Source of the DNA: Adiantum capillus-veneris
Lineage: Eukaryota > Streptophyta > Polypodiopsida > Polypodiales > Pteridaceae
DNA: 64,000 nucleotides
Direction: 5' to 3'
NCBI GenBank assembly: GCA_014529385.2
Contig: CM043953.1
Coordinates: 90,390,842 to 90,454,841 of the forward strand
The notes under the pieces are model-generated. The model did no database searches. It saw only the letters and a list, made by a program, of their open reading frames with translations, and was not told the origin of the DNA. Made by a program: the position numbers and the translations under genes. Positions 34,776 to 46,462 of the stretch are shown here, piece by piece (the stretch's first letter is position 1; each line of letters begins with the position of its first letter).

Positions 34776-35650
34776 GTAAGGTGTACTGGGAGTTTAGAAT
34801 TTACAATAACTCACTAAAATACGCTTTCAAAGGAAAATTTTAGATGGTGGAATAGTGTATGGGAATGGGATTTTTTTCCAGTCGACATTATATGTCAAAT
34901 TGATCTAATTTGAGGATTAACTTTGCATTAGAATAAAGGAATGTTGCTTTAAAATTCGCATTAGGGTACGGAAGGAACAAATAACGAGTGGTCAGTTTTG
35001 GACATAAAATTATGTGGGTTTGATTCTAGTTTATGGAACTCATGGTCTTTGAGAAAAGCTTTTACACATCACTATAATTTTAGCAGCATGATTTTCTTTT
35101 TAGTTAATACCTGGGTGACATGGATGACAACTAGGTCACCCCAGTTACCTGTTATGCTGTTTGAAAACTAATTGAAAGTTTGTTTTCTTACTGTGGATGC
35201 AGGTAAGGGTGTCCTCTCCTTGGCAATTGATTAAGAAGATGAAGTGTTGTATTTGTAACTATTGGACTATAACAGGACCATCCTACCCTTTAATGGCCTG
35301 TTACTATGATGTATTTGCTTTGGGTAAACTGTCGAAAGAAATACATGACAGTGTACTTTATCTATAGGCCAAGGTCTTTGTAGAATATCTCATGTGTTAT
35401 GTATACTGTTAATAGTTAAAACTCTCTCTCTCTCTCTCTCTCTCTTTTCCAGTGATCGCCACTGTTGTGTGTTGTGCACTCTGAGCACAGCCGGATCCTC
35501 CCACTATCCTCTCCCGTGGAAGCTCGCAGCTCCCTGCCTTGTTTGCGCCTCCTTTTGATGTCATGTGGCGGGCTTGAAAAAGGCTTTCCCGTCGCGAACG
35601 TGTGCGAACTTATTTTTCTTCTTTTCGCGATTCTTAGCTTGTGTGTTTGT
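34776..35650. other. non-coding stretch
   Basis: No gene is recognised. It contains a short (CT)n at 35421-35446 and a possible splice acceptor/donor pair around 35200 (GGATGCAG then GTAAGG). Confidence 0.5.
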
Positions 35651-35654
35651 CTCT

Positions 35655-36063
35655 TGAGATCCTATATAAAGACCCCTCTTTCCTCACGTTCAAACACACA
35701 CACACAGAAGTTTTAGAAGCGGAATCTCTCTTGCCATAACGTCGGAGTTACACTCTCTCCCTCAACCTCTCACCTTCAACCCATATCCATCTCCAACTTC
35801 CTCTCTACCATTGGCGTGTTGCCTTTCAGATTCCCGAGTTCTCTTTCTCTCTTTCCCTCTTCTCTACCTCGATACGATGGTCCCGAAGCGGTGTTTCAAA
35901 TCTCTAAGGATGCTCCTATCATTCCACCTACAAAGAAGGTGCAAAAGAAGGTATCATCTACTCCAATCATAACTCAAGCGGAGGTATCGACTCTGAAAGA
36001 AGGTGAAATCGTCCAACCTCAAACACGTGAGGTTATCGAACATGCTACTAATATGGTAAGACA
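35655..36063 (+). promoter_or_regulatory. promoter-like region and short ORF with splice donor
   Basis: CCTATATAAAG (about 35663-35673) is a TATA-type box, followed by a CA-rich and CT-rich leader. A frame from 35816 carries GPEAVFQISKDAPIIPPTKK and EGEIVQPQTREVIEHATNM, then GTAAGA at about 36057. No family is recognised. The order TATA box, CA-rich leader, short exon with donor, tandem repeats and block D parallels the minus-strand region 7170-5200. Confidence 0.4.
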
Positions 36064-36311
36064 AATTCATACTTTTACATTGCTATTCATGTTGATCTGA
36101 GAAGCTAAGCATAGCGATTCCCTTAAACCGTCCAAAAAACGTGATTCTATCACAAGAAACAAGCATATGTTTTCATAAATTAATGAAAGAATCGTTTGAT
36201 AAAGTGTCACTGTTTGTTAATAAATTGTTATTGTTTGATAAGTTGTTACTGGTTGATCATGGTTGAAGAATCATTTAAAGAGAAGAATTGTTGAAAGAAT
36301 ATCTTATGTTC

Positions 36312-36480
36312 CTTGTGGGTAGCGAGATGCCTTGCGGTTAGCGAGATGATCCCGCGATTAGCAGAGATTAAGCTGAGGTTATCGGCTCTCTTTTTATCCC
36401 TTGCAGTTAGTGAGATGTCTGGCAGTTATCAAGATTCCTCGCGGTTAGCGGGATGCCTGGCGGTTAGCAAGATGGGAAGG
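36312..36480. repeat. degenerate ~20-bp tandem repeats
   Basis: At least seven imperfect units of the type CTTGCGGTTAGCGAGATG, with spacer variation. Confidence 0.8.
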
Positions 36481-36599
36481 TTGTGCAATTCGCAGTTCGC
36501 AAATAAATCGTTTGCAAAGACTCTATTGGTTAGACAGAGAAAGTCCGCAGGTAGCAGCAAACTCATAAGAAATTGGAAAAGTTCTTTTTGTTGAAATAT

Positions 36600-37110
36600 A
36601 GGACTGTCTTCATTAGGCCTTGTTTGAATTGTTTTGGTATTGTTTGAAGGGCTGTATAAAAGAACCTGTGTCTGGAATTAATTCAGGAACACTGTTTGTA
36701 TATGTAAAATAGTGTGGTAGTAATGAAAAAACAAGCTAAAAAGTGTGAGTGTGGGGTGGAAAGTGGGGGCTAGCTCAGGTTGCCAGTCAAGGATGGGTGG
36801 TCTCAATTAGTCGAGAAACTCTCCACTCCCTCTTATTAAGAGAAGCAAAATTAGAGACTCATTGTGCCAAGAGTCAAGACGTCCCAAATATAAGTGCCCT
36901 TGAAAGCTATGGACCTGATTAGTGGAGTACTTTTCACAAGATTACTAGCTAGTTTAGACTATGTCTATATCATATTCAGGGTTTATGAATGGCGACCGTG
37001 CCTCTTAAACGTAGAGAAAAAGGCATTGTTTATGGATTCTACTTATGTCAATGGGATTTCATCTCTATGTTATAGGAAAGAGATTCCATTAGAATCTTTA
37101 ATTTATCGAC
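36600..37110 (+). repeat. dispersed repeat block D, copy 2
   Basis: Plus-strand counterpart of 5200-5660 (minus). The best conserved part is 36745-36830 (GTGTGAGTGTGGGG, GTGGAAAGTGGGGGCTAG, CTCAGGTTGCCAG, GGATGGGTGGTC) and again around 36988-37015 (CGTGCCTCTTAAAC). No recognisable protein. Confidence 0.7.
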
Positions 37111-37287
37111 CTGGCTTCTGACGTATGACCCTTACAACCACAATCACTATGGATAGAGGACTTCCTCTCTTTTCTTGTTCGTATCTTTGCTTCGTGGAAA
37201 CGGAGTAGGGTGTTGCCAATGAAACTTGAGAATAAAGGAAGGCCATCTATCAAGTCGCCCCAATTTTCTCGAGGTTGGGGACCTCAC

Positions 37288-37442
37288 TGTTGGGTGTCAA
37301 GCCCAAATGGGAACATACTCTTAAAGCATGCATAGGCTACTGGACATTGCATGTATAAGGGATGGTCAAAATCAATCTAGACTCCTATATATGTAAGGAT
37401 TCACAAAAGAGAATGGTGTGTATTTTTCTTGTCTCAGCGTGT

Positions 37443-37532
<90 letters not shown>

Positions 37533-37599
37533 CTTCTGCTGTGCTTCCTCCACGCCATGGCTTCCCTTAGGCTGCATCCCCCATAGCCTCGTTCCAACA
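37288..37599 (+). repeat. 5' LTR (312 bp) of the non-autonomous element
   Basis: TGTTGGGTGTCAAGCCC to GCCTCGTTCCAACA. TATA-like CTATATATG lies near 37384-37392. Contains (TC)42 at 37447-37530. Confidence 0.95.
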
Positions 37600-37601
37600 A
37601 C

Positions 37602-37615
37602 TGGTATTAGAGCCC
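37602..37615 (+). promoter_or_regulatory. primer-binding site, initiator Met-tRNA type
   Basis: TGGTATTAGAGCCC starts two bases after the LTR. It is close to the common plant copia form TGGTATCAGAGCC. Confidence 0.9.
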
Positions 37616-38876
37616 TACCAGGCCTCGGCTCTCGGCTCTCGAGTCAACACACCGCGGGAGCAGCCTCTTGTGCAGAAGAGAAAGAGGATCTCGTCCTGCG
37701 CCGATTTGGGCACAACCTGCATCAACAGGGTCACTTTGGCATACTGATGAAACTTCGACACAACATTGATTGGTACATCTCCTTCTACAACCTGTTGTGA
37801 AGCAAATAGGCCTTCGCGCTGTCGTCAAACTCTGCTACAGAGAATGCAGAAGATTTTTTTTTTTTTTTGTGAGTTCACATTTTAAAAGAGACCACGATTT
37901 AAGTTTTCAAGTGGAGAGTCACACCCTGTGATTCCGCCGATTCCGTGCTCGGTGCTCCTAAGCATAAGTAGATTAACAAGGTGCCAATTGTGGTAGGCAA
38001 GCTACCTGCACTGCTATTGGAGATCTCGCCATCATGCATAACCTGGATTCCCACCCTCGGCTCGGTGTTCTGGTGACCATTGAAAAGGAGCATTTGTTTT
38101 GGCAATATTAGCATCTTCTCACAGAGCCGGACGTATTTCGAAAGTGAAAGCATCTTGTGGCACTGTCATCGGCTCGACGACGGTAATTATGATTGATAAA
38201 AGTAATGCCGGAAAAGAGCAACCAGGCTCATCCAACACCATATCTCACGTGATAAGCAAGTCACCTGTGATAGGTGTAGACCTGCAATTGCAATACATAC
38301 AGTGCATAGGCATGTTCAAAGTGCCAAGTAAGGTTGATGACTTGCTCAAACAAATCGACAACCACAAGAACGACGAAGATTTGCTTTTCAAGAACTACTT
38401 CAAGATTGTGGTACCAGTTTCACAAACTACTTTTGCCACTTTAATGTCATAGATTTTTCATCTTTAGTTTATTGTCAAAACATTCATACTCATTCCAGTC
38501 AAAGCTTTTTCTTTTACATTGTCAGTTATTGTCATGCTTGTCAGCTTTCATCATATCAAAAAAATTTGTACGGGATATAGACACTGCCATCCATAAATGG
38601 TAAGACCTCCCATTTTATCAGTTCTCAGCCCATTTTTGCACGCTCATGAGGTTACTGGGTACACCATAAACCCAAGGTTTGGCAGTGAACCAAAAACTCC
38701 AATACTTTTGGTAGCTAATGTTTTGACCTACACCCTATCTGTTCAAGGGGGGGTTACTGATCTAGCACCAGGTTATGGATACACCAGAAATCCTTGGTTG
38801 TGAGAAAACCTAAAACTCACGGTTGACGAGTACACCAAAAACTCAAGGTATCATGAGACGGTCTGTCTAGTTTGGG
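37616..38876 (+). other. internal cargo of the non-autonomous element
   Basis: The longest plus-strand frame is 38099-38452 (118 codons: VKASCGTVIGSTTVIMIDKS, VDDLLKQIDNHKNDEDLLF). I do not recognise it. 38640-38850 has about three degenerate units on GGNTACACCANAAACCCAAGG. The cargo may include captured host sequence; nothing in it looks retroviral. Confidence 0.5.
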
Positions 38877-39045
38877 CTTGAGGGGGGGATTGTTGGGTGT
38901 CAAGCCCAAATGGGAACATACTCTTAAAGCATGCAAAGGCTACTGGACATTGCATGTATAAGGGATGGTCAAAATCAATCTAGACTCCTATATATGTAAG
39001 GATTCACAAAAGAGAATGGTGTGTATTTTTCTTGTCTCAGCGTGT

Positions 39046-39095
<50 letters not shown>

Positions 39096-39162
39096 CTTCT
39101 GCTGTGCTTCCTCCACGCCATGGCTTCCCTTAGGCTGCATCCCCCATAGCCTCGTTCCAACA
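38877..39162 (+). repeat. polypurine tract and 3' LTR (272 bp) of the non-autonomous element
   Basis: TTGAGGGGGGGAT (38878-38890) precedes TGTTGGGTGTC at 38891. The LTR is 40 bp shorter than the 5' LTR, wholly because its CT run is (TC)22 (39050-39093) instead of (TC)42. Confidence 0.95.
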
Positions 39163-39249
39163 CTCACAACCGCCCTCCTTTCTCTTCCTTCTCCAGCTGA
39201 TTTTGGACCTTCTCTCTACAAAATGCAGTAAAAAGCCGTGGTAAACAAT

Positions 39250-41640
39250 TAGAGATTTTCATAGCGGGTGTGGGTCTACCTCTTGAAGGGGAAACACAAA
39301 GTCTTTAGTGTCTTCTAGAAGTTCCTAGATATGGTTGATAACTTGTCAGGAAAGAAGTCAACGGCTTTACTGACAATGGGGGAGAGTACATCTCTACCGA
39401 GTTCAATAATTTTTGTAGCAAAAGTGGAATTTGAGGATAGTTTACTACATCCTACACACGTGCTCAGAATGGAGTTGTTGAGAGCATGAATATAACTATT
39501 TAAGAGAAAGTCACTTCTATGCTATCTATGGAAAATTTACCTCAAAATCTTCGGGGAGAGGATGTTATGAAAACAATGCATATAATCAATAGGTCACCTA
39601 GTACAATGTTGAACTACAAGATTTCACAAGAGATGTGGACAAGCAAGAAGCCTAATTATGATAATTACATGTGTTTAGGTGTAGGCATTCTCACATGTGC
39701 CTAAAGAGTTTTGAAAGAAGCTCAATCCCAAGTCACACAAATGCGTCTTCATTGACTATGGTGCAGATAGAAAAATGGGTCATCGTCTCTAGCACTCAAA
39801 ATCTTGGAGAGTTATCCGTAGCTCACAAGTGATCTTTAATGAGTCAAAGATGCGCATATAGCCTATGAAAAGATTCACAGATAGCCTATTTGAGGATGTA
39901 GCCTCAAGTCTAGTTATGAAAATAGCTCAGTCCACTAGTGATGTACTACCACTAGTAGTGCTCCAGAGAGAGCTAGTGATGCTCCTGAGAGAGCAGAGTC
40001 TAGCAGTCAGGCATTAAGGAGATCTACATGTGTATCACATGCCCCTGAGAATTTTCAACCAGGGTCAGACTATTTGTTGGTCACTTACTGTGGAGAGCCT
40101 ACCTGCTACCAAGAGGCTATTGTGATGGAAGATAGCAGGAAGTGGGAGTAAACAATGCAATCTCAGCGTAACTCAATTATGCAAAATGAGACTTGGGAAC
40201 TGACAGAGTTGCCAAAAGGAAAATAAGCCTTGCCTTGCAATGGGTGTGTAATAAAAAGTACACAGCAAAAGATCTCAAGCCTAATATAAGGCTAGATCGG
40301 TTGCTAAGGGTTTCAAGCCAAAGGAAGGTGTGGATTTTGATGATATTTTCTCTCCAATATTCAAGTTGATTACATTGCATCTTGTGCTTGGACGAGTAGC
40401 CATTGAGGACATGGAACTTATTCAGATGGTCATGAAGACGACCTTCCTTCACGAGGATCTTGATGAGGATGTCTACATGAAGCAACCAGAGGGATTTGAA
40501 GTCAAACCTGAAAAGCCTACAAGGGTAGAATTGGCGTGTAGATTGCGTAAAGCATTGTATTGACTAAAGCATGGCTCAAGACAATGGTACATGAAGTTTG
40601 ACAAGTACATGTAGCGCCAAGGTTATGTAAGAATCCAAGAAGATGACTACTTGTATACCAGGAAGTTGAACAATGGTTCACTTATCCTTCTACTTTATGT
40701 TGATGATATGCTCATTACTGAGAAGACTAAAGATGAGATTGCCATCTTGAAGAAGTCAATTAACACGTAGTTTGCTATGAAGAATTTGGGAGATGCTAGT
40801 CACTTTCTTGGTATGTCTATCAAGAGGGATAGAAAATGTGGAATACTAGAGCTATCTTAGAAAACGTACATCCACAAGGTCTTGCAACATTTTAATATGC
40901 GGGGGGAGGCATCGAGAACCCCAATTCAAGCATATGGAAAACTTAGCAAGAATGATGCTCTCGAGTCTAATTTTGAGAAAGGAAAAATCGCCGAGGTGCC
41001 ATATTCTTTAGCAGTTGTTAGTCTTATGTATGTCATGGTAGCCACGATAATAGACATAGATTTTGCAAAGGGAGTGCTTAGATGATTTATGGCAAATCGT
41101 GGCAGTAAAAGAATTGGGAATCCGTGAAACATATTTTGAGATATTTGAAAGCTAGTGCAGAAAAGTGCTTGCGCTTCGGGAGTAGTGATGCATCCATTGT
41201 GGGTTACACATATGCATATTATGCGGGTTGCATGGATAGTCAAAGATCTATATTTGACTATGTTTTCCTATTTGCTAGAGTAGCAATGTCATGGAGATCA
41301 TGTCTCCAAAATTGTACGTCATCTTCTACCACAGAGGCAGAGTATATCGTAGTTTCTGATGCTAGCAAGGAAGCTGTATGGTTAGCTTGCCTAGTGGGAG
41401 ATCTTGGTAGTACTTAAGACTCCAATATTGCATTATGATAGTCAGAGTGCGATTGTGTTAGCATAGAACCCTGTGTTTCATTCCAAGTCAAAACACATAG
41501 AAGTCCGTTATCATGTAATACATGACATATTGGCTAGCAAGCGCATTGAGTTAGTCAAGGTTCATATGAATGACAACCTTGAAGATACTCTCACAAAGAG
41601 GCTACCCTTTGAGTGGTTTGCACAATGCATGGATATGATG
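39250..41640 (+). pseudogene. Ty1/copia relic C: integrase, RT and RNase H (heavily broken)
   Basis: Integrase fragments: VWVYLLKGKHKVFSVF, FTDNGGEYISTEFNNFC (catalytic Asp and Glu-Tyr context), YTRAQNGVVES. RT: SVAKGFKPKEGVDFDDIFSP, DLDEDVYMKQPEGFEV, LLYVDDMLITEKTKDE (YVDD intact, ~40700) and MKNLGDASHFLGM. RNase H: SSSTTEAEYIVVSDASKEAV, then DSQSAIVLA and SKHIEVRYH. The tail reads DTLTKRLPFEWFAQCMDMM. At least ten stops or frameshifts are present. Gag and the 5' LTR are missing; the young 1.9-kb element lies 5' of it. Confidence 0.88.
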
Positions 41641-41727
41641 GGTGTAGGGTGAAACCACTTGGATGCTTCACGGTTGTACAAATATACATACTTACACATA
41701 TAGGCCACTTGGGCCACGTTGGCCTTC

Positions 41728-42250
41728 AAGTGGGAGATTGTTAGGGTTCAAGTCAGCTGGTTGGACACCCATCACACTGATCATAATAACCTTACCTATT
41801 CTTTGATCATATAGAACAATAAGGATTAGTGAGGCAATTTCAAACCCTCATTGAGAGTTCCACCCACATTGTGCTCATATCTACCTTCTTCTCCCTCGCA
41901 CTCCACACGTGCCGTGCACTCTTCAACCATTGTGAGAACACCTTGTGAGCTGCAAAATACCATGTGAATACACTTATTCCAAAGTGACACAATGTGCACA
42001 AATTAGTTGTAAAGTGATTTCCATGTGAACCCTATGCAAATTCCATCTTACATTTTCACCATTTGATTTTATAATCCCACTATCATTTCCACTAACTTGC
42101 AATAGCTTAATGGAAGGGTAAGTGCCTTATGAGTCAGCCCAAAGGTACAATTGGTCACCCATTTTCATTTTTTTCAAACCCATCAAAAATCATATCACCT
42201 AATGATTGTGCACCATTGATCCCTCTTGAAAAAGAGGGTGTCAAATAGTC
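41728..42250 (+). repeat. polypurine tract and 3' LTR of copia relic C (end uncertain)
   Basis: AAGTGGGAGAT (41728-41738) precedes TGTTAGGGTTCAAGTC at 41739, a typical copia 3' LTR start. The right end cannot be fixed because no partner LTR is in the window. Confidence 0.65.
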
Positions 42251-42529
42251 ACAAGATTATCTAAGGCATTGCACCCTCCCCTTTCTTGGAAACAAATATC
42301 CTAGAAAAATTCATTAGAATCACACATGAGATTTAAAATTAGTGAGAGGAATCTTTGTTTGGGAAATATGGAAATAGAGGATTTGACTTTTTTTTTTAAT
42401 AAAGTGCTCTTATATGTGCAACCAATCCTTTCCCCTCTATCAACTATGGTTTGTGCTATATATTACAAACGATTTCCCTTTAGTTCTTCTCATTTTGGGC
42501 ATTTCCTACATCAAGTTCATCCTTTCACT

Positions 42530-43745
42530 ATGGCTGAGAGCAATGAAGTTTTCAAGATGTTGTCTATTGATGAAAAATTGGATGGAAACAACTATCCATT
42601 TTGGGCTTTCTTCCAAGGTTTTATGGAACTTTGTAAATGGTTTGATGTACCCTTAGGTTCTATGGATTCAAGTTCGATGGAGGATGCTGTTGTTTTAATA
42701 GTTATGCTTCTACTGCTCGTGTTATTTTACCTACAATTGAACAAGCTCATTGGGATTGTAGAGATGCACATGCACATGCATTGAGTGTGTTGTCCCTTGA
42801 TTGTACCATTACTCCACACATTTGTTTAGCAAAAACAACAAAATAGGCTTAGGACATTCTAGTTGGATTGTATGCAGGTCGCAATGAAGCAAAAATGGCA
42901 TAGCTCGCAAACAACTAGAATCAAAGATCATGCATGAGGAAGATGAAATGGAATTTTTTCTTGCTGGAATCAAAGATATCGATGAGCAACCCACTGCTGT
43001 AGGTGAAGTCATTCCTAACCATTCACTTGTTTAGATCGTCTTGGATGTATTACCATATCCATATCATACTTTTGCTTCAACTTTGAGGCTTGTTGCATAG
43101 GGAAATGAGAAGGCTATTAAGTTTGATGGGTTGGTCAATTTGCTATTACAAGAGACTATGTAAAGGAAAAATAGGGTTATGTAACGTGTTGTTGATCAAG
43201 ATTTTGTTGCTGCACAAAAACTGGGTAGCAATAACAATGCTCTACTTCCAATGTTCCTTCTTCAAGTAGCAAACTATCCACGTTGAATGCCTACCATAAA
43301 AGGAATGCATGTGGTAAATCTACTAAGAGAGAAAATAATAAGTTGTGTTTTAGGTATTGTAGAGATCCTAATCATGTGATAAAGCAATGTCCTATGATAA
43401 AGGCTAAAGAGGCATGTAAGAAATAAAGTGAATCTTCCTCAAAAGCAACAATTGTAAAATCTACAAATTTTGTTGTTGATGCAGAATGGGCTTTTGGTGC
43501 ATAGTGTTAATAGGCCCCTGCTTTCCATGATGCATGCAGGTTCAACACAACACATTACATCTCATCATCATGACTTGTTCACTTCTCTGGATGCTATACC
43601 CAATGGGAATACTATCACTTGTACCAACAATGCCTCTTATCCAATTTAGAGAGATAAAAAGATTGTATTCACTGCATTAAATGGCAGTTCCTTTTCTTGA
43701 TGAATTTTTTATGCTGGGAAATGTGGTGCCCAATGAGGATACTCA
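42530..43745 (+). pseudogene. copia gag and protease relic D
   Basis: Begins MAESNEVFKMLSIDEKLDG and NNYPFWAFF, a copia gag start. In broken frames follow ARKQLESKIMHEEDEMEFF-like sequence (42905-42965), a knuckle-like CFRYCRDPNHVIKQC (43350-43395), then TQHITSHHHDLFTSLDA and NTITCTNNASYPI from the protease region (43540-43645). The usual D-S-G-A before TQHI is degraded. It follows the LTR of relic C but belongs to the 5' half of an element, so it is a separate or recombined fragment. Confidence 0.75.
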
Positions 43746-43899
43746 AAAGTGTAGGCTTGTGGATGGCTTGTGAGACCCAAATGCTCAATAGTATGTGGGT
43801 TTAAGAAGACCAGCAGACTTAGAAGCCACCAAATAAGAAGCCCGTAATTGGGAGAAAGTGCAATTAAGTCAACAGAGAAGAAGAGAGTTTTTTTGTGGG

Positions 43900-44680
43900 C
43901 CCAGTTTGATGATTCCCTCTATACCAAATACATGAACTCATGACCTTGTGCCTGCTTATGGAGTAACACCACCTCAAGTAGTGGTGAACACAAATCAAAC
44001 CCCTTATCTATCTCCAAATCCATATATGATAGCTCCAGCATACATGCTGCAAACTGGTACACCACTACCACCGGCTTTCACGGAAGATAAGGTAGTGCAA
44101 TTAATGGCAGTTATAGCAGGGAAGCTAAAGGAAGAGATACTGAGTGCTCTAAATCCTCAGTTGAAAGAAATATATGTTGTAGCCCAACAAGTAGTAGGAC
44201 CATCTATGAGTGTACCTTCAATGAGGTCAAATGTCTGGTATGGGAAGTGTAATGGTTACAACCATTTAGCAATTGAGTGTGCAACTACATTGAGGGTAGT
44301 ACCTGATCAAGTTCGTACGTTATTTTATACCTGTTGCTTAGAGAATAATCACATAGAAGAAAGTTTCTTTGTAAAGCAAGCCCATGAGTGCCGTCAAGCA
44401 TGAGCGATGCAAACAAACTATAATTTCATGGTGGATAGGAGTAATACAACTAATGAGATAGGTCCTCCACCTCAACCATTTATTGAAAGGGGATTGCCTA
44501 AGACTTATTAGCAGCAAAAGCAAGGATAACCTACCCAACCTACGCCAAGAATGCAAGGAAAAATGAGGAGGAATTGACCTTATAGACCTCCGTTTAGACA
44601 AAACAATTTTAGGTATACACTCAAAATATGGGACCACCGAATCCCATTGTTTGTTATAGCTGCACATATTGACATAGCCT
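43900..44680 (+). pseudogene. Ty3/gypsy-type gag C-terminal fragment
   Basis: A 151-codon frame (43948-44403) rich in Pro/Gln/Tyr contains KCNGYNHLAIEC, a zinc-knuckle remnant lacking its first Cys. Beyond the stop, ERGLPKTY, QPTPRMQGKMRRN and CYSCTY-HSLQ resemble the usual gag tail with a second knuckle. Assignment to Ty3 gag rests on this pattern and is moderate. Confidence 0.55.
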
Positions 44681-44689
44681 CCAGAAAAA

Positions 44690-46460
44690 ACATGATAGGT
44701 ACCTGAGCTTATGCACAAATGATGTCAAATCCTTTGTGTTGTTGGGTGGATCTATAAGCAATAAAGCCTTAACTTTCTTTGGGTCGACTTCTATTCCATT
44801 TTTTTTGGGGAATCACATGTTTTAGCAAATGGACTATGGCATGAGAAAACTTACACTTCTTTGGGTTGAGTTGCCTAGCCTCTTGTTGAAGCCTTTCAAC
44901 AAGAGGCTGGGCAACTCAACCTCAGCTTCTCCAAATGTGTGACCCTGGAGCTAGAACATCCAATGTTATCCATGAAAACTCGAATAGCCAAGTAGGGACC
45001 AAACACTCTATTCATCCACCCTTGGAAGGTAGCATATGCATAAACTAGTCCAAAAGGCCTTCTTTTGTAGGCAAAACAATCCCAAGGAGTAGTGAAGATT
45101 GTCTTCAATCAATCTTCAATCGCTATCAAGATCTAAAAGCAGCCAAAAAATCCATCCATGATTGAGTAGCGCTCATGACCTGCAATCTGATTGAGGATTT
45201 CATCGAGGAAGGGTAGTGGACAATGATTCCTTTTTATGGCGGAATTTAAAGGTTTGACATCAACACATATCCTAAATGTTTCGTTCTTCTTGGGCACAAT
45301 AACTACCGGAGAGACCCATTCAAATTCCTCCACTCTAAAGATGAAATCTGCCCCCAAAAGCTTTGTCACCTCTTCACGAAGTGCCCTCTCATGAATGACC
45401 CCCAACCTTCTAAGCTTTTGAACCTTGGGCTTGGCACCTTCTTTTAGATTGATTCTATGCTCGACCCCTTTAGCTCCTTGCAACTCTGTATATTCAGTGG
45501 AAAATAGCTTTGGAAACTCCATAAACATGTCTTCATAATCCTTCTTTTCTTTCTATGTCAAGTCCTCTCCCAGCGTGCTCCTTGCATACACTTTGGCAGG
45601 CTCTACAATTGCTTTTTGATTATCCTACTCCTCCTTGACCTTCACATCATGCACCGATGCTTCCTTTTCAACACTTATCCCAAATAGATCATGACATAAT
45701 TGCATCAAGCCTTCCTCTATACTTTCTTCTGATGATGTAGACAAAGCATCACTATCGTATGAGGTAGTTTCTGTTGAATCCGTATCTTGCATCTCCAATA
45801 TGGGTTGTGTAGGCTCTTGTGTGTCTTCATGTTGTAGACAATGGTCCTTCCTTTCTCTTGGTTGGGGATGGTGATCAAGCCCGTGCCCCAATCCTGCTTA
45901 ACACCAAGGGTTATAATCCATAGCCTCCCTAAAATGATTGGGTAAGCATTCTCACCTGCTTGCATCACGTAGGAACCCAAGAACTCAATTCCCAAGATTT
46001 TTATCTTAACATCTTCAGCTATCCCGAGACACCTTGCCTTTTTGTGGCTGGCCATCCTCATACGGATCGAAGAATTTACTGACATCTTTACACCTGCTTC
46101 CTTCATGATAGCCTCAGCCATGACACACACCTGGGCAACACCATCTATATATGCTTGCACTTTTTCTTTCTTTCCTAACATAGCTTCAACTATTGGCACC
46201 ATATCCATCGTTTGACCAACCCGTGAGGAAGACACCATGCTTTGATGCTTTTACTTTTTGGAAGGAAGCCGCGTACTCACACATTTGGTCCACTGCCTCC
46301 TCAATTTATTATTCAAAGCCATCAAATGACCAAAAGATATATTGGCCTTTTGATTTCGTATCTCGGCGACAATATCATAGTCTTCAACACCTTGGCCCAA
46401 GGGGGTAGTCCTTTGGACCTATTTTCCTTCTTTGTTGTAACATTTAATGGTCTAGTAACT
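44690..46460 (-). pseudogene. Ty3/gypsy protease and RT fragment (relic E)
   Basis: Minus strand. The protease part (46460-45717): YDIVAEIRNQKANISFGHLM, AYIDGVAQVCVMAE (catalytic region D-G-V instead of D-T/S-G), YPIILGRLWIITLGVKQDW. RT (45528-44740): EVTKLLGADFIFRVEEFEW, PVVIVPKKNETFRICVDVKP, PFLDEILNQIAGHERYSIMD, PFGLVYAYATFQGWMN, VFMDNIG (second Asp of the DD box lost to Asn) and VDPKKVKALL. It ends in a KLRYL connection region near 44690, where a plus-strand gag fragment begins. Confidence 0.8.
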
Positions 46461-46462
46461 TG

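Larger units (their letters stand above)
37288..39162 (+). mobile_element. complete non-autonomous LTR retrotransposon, 1,875 bp, young
   Basis: Two LTRs, a Met-tRNA-type primer-binding site after the first and a polypurine tract before the second. A perfect 5-bp target duplication CTCAC lies at 37283-37287 and 39163-39167. The 1.29-kb interior encodes none of gag, protease, integrase or RT. Apart from CT-repeat length the LTRs differ by one base (near 37333 and 38936), so insertion is recent. The primer-binding site suggests mobilisation by copia enzymes, which is inference. Confidence 0.95.
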
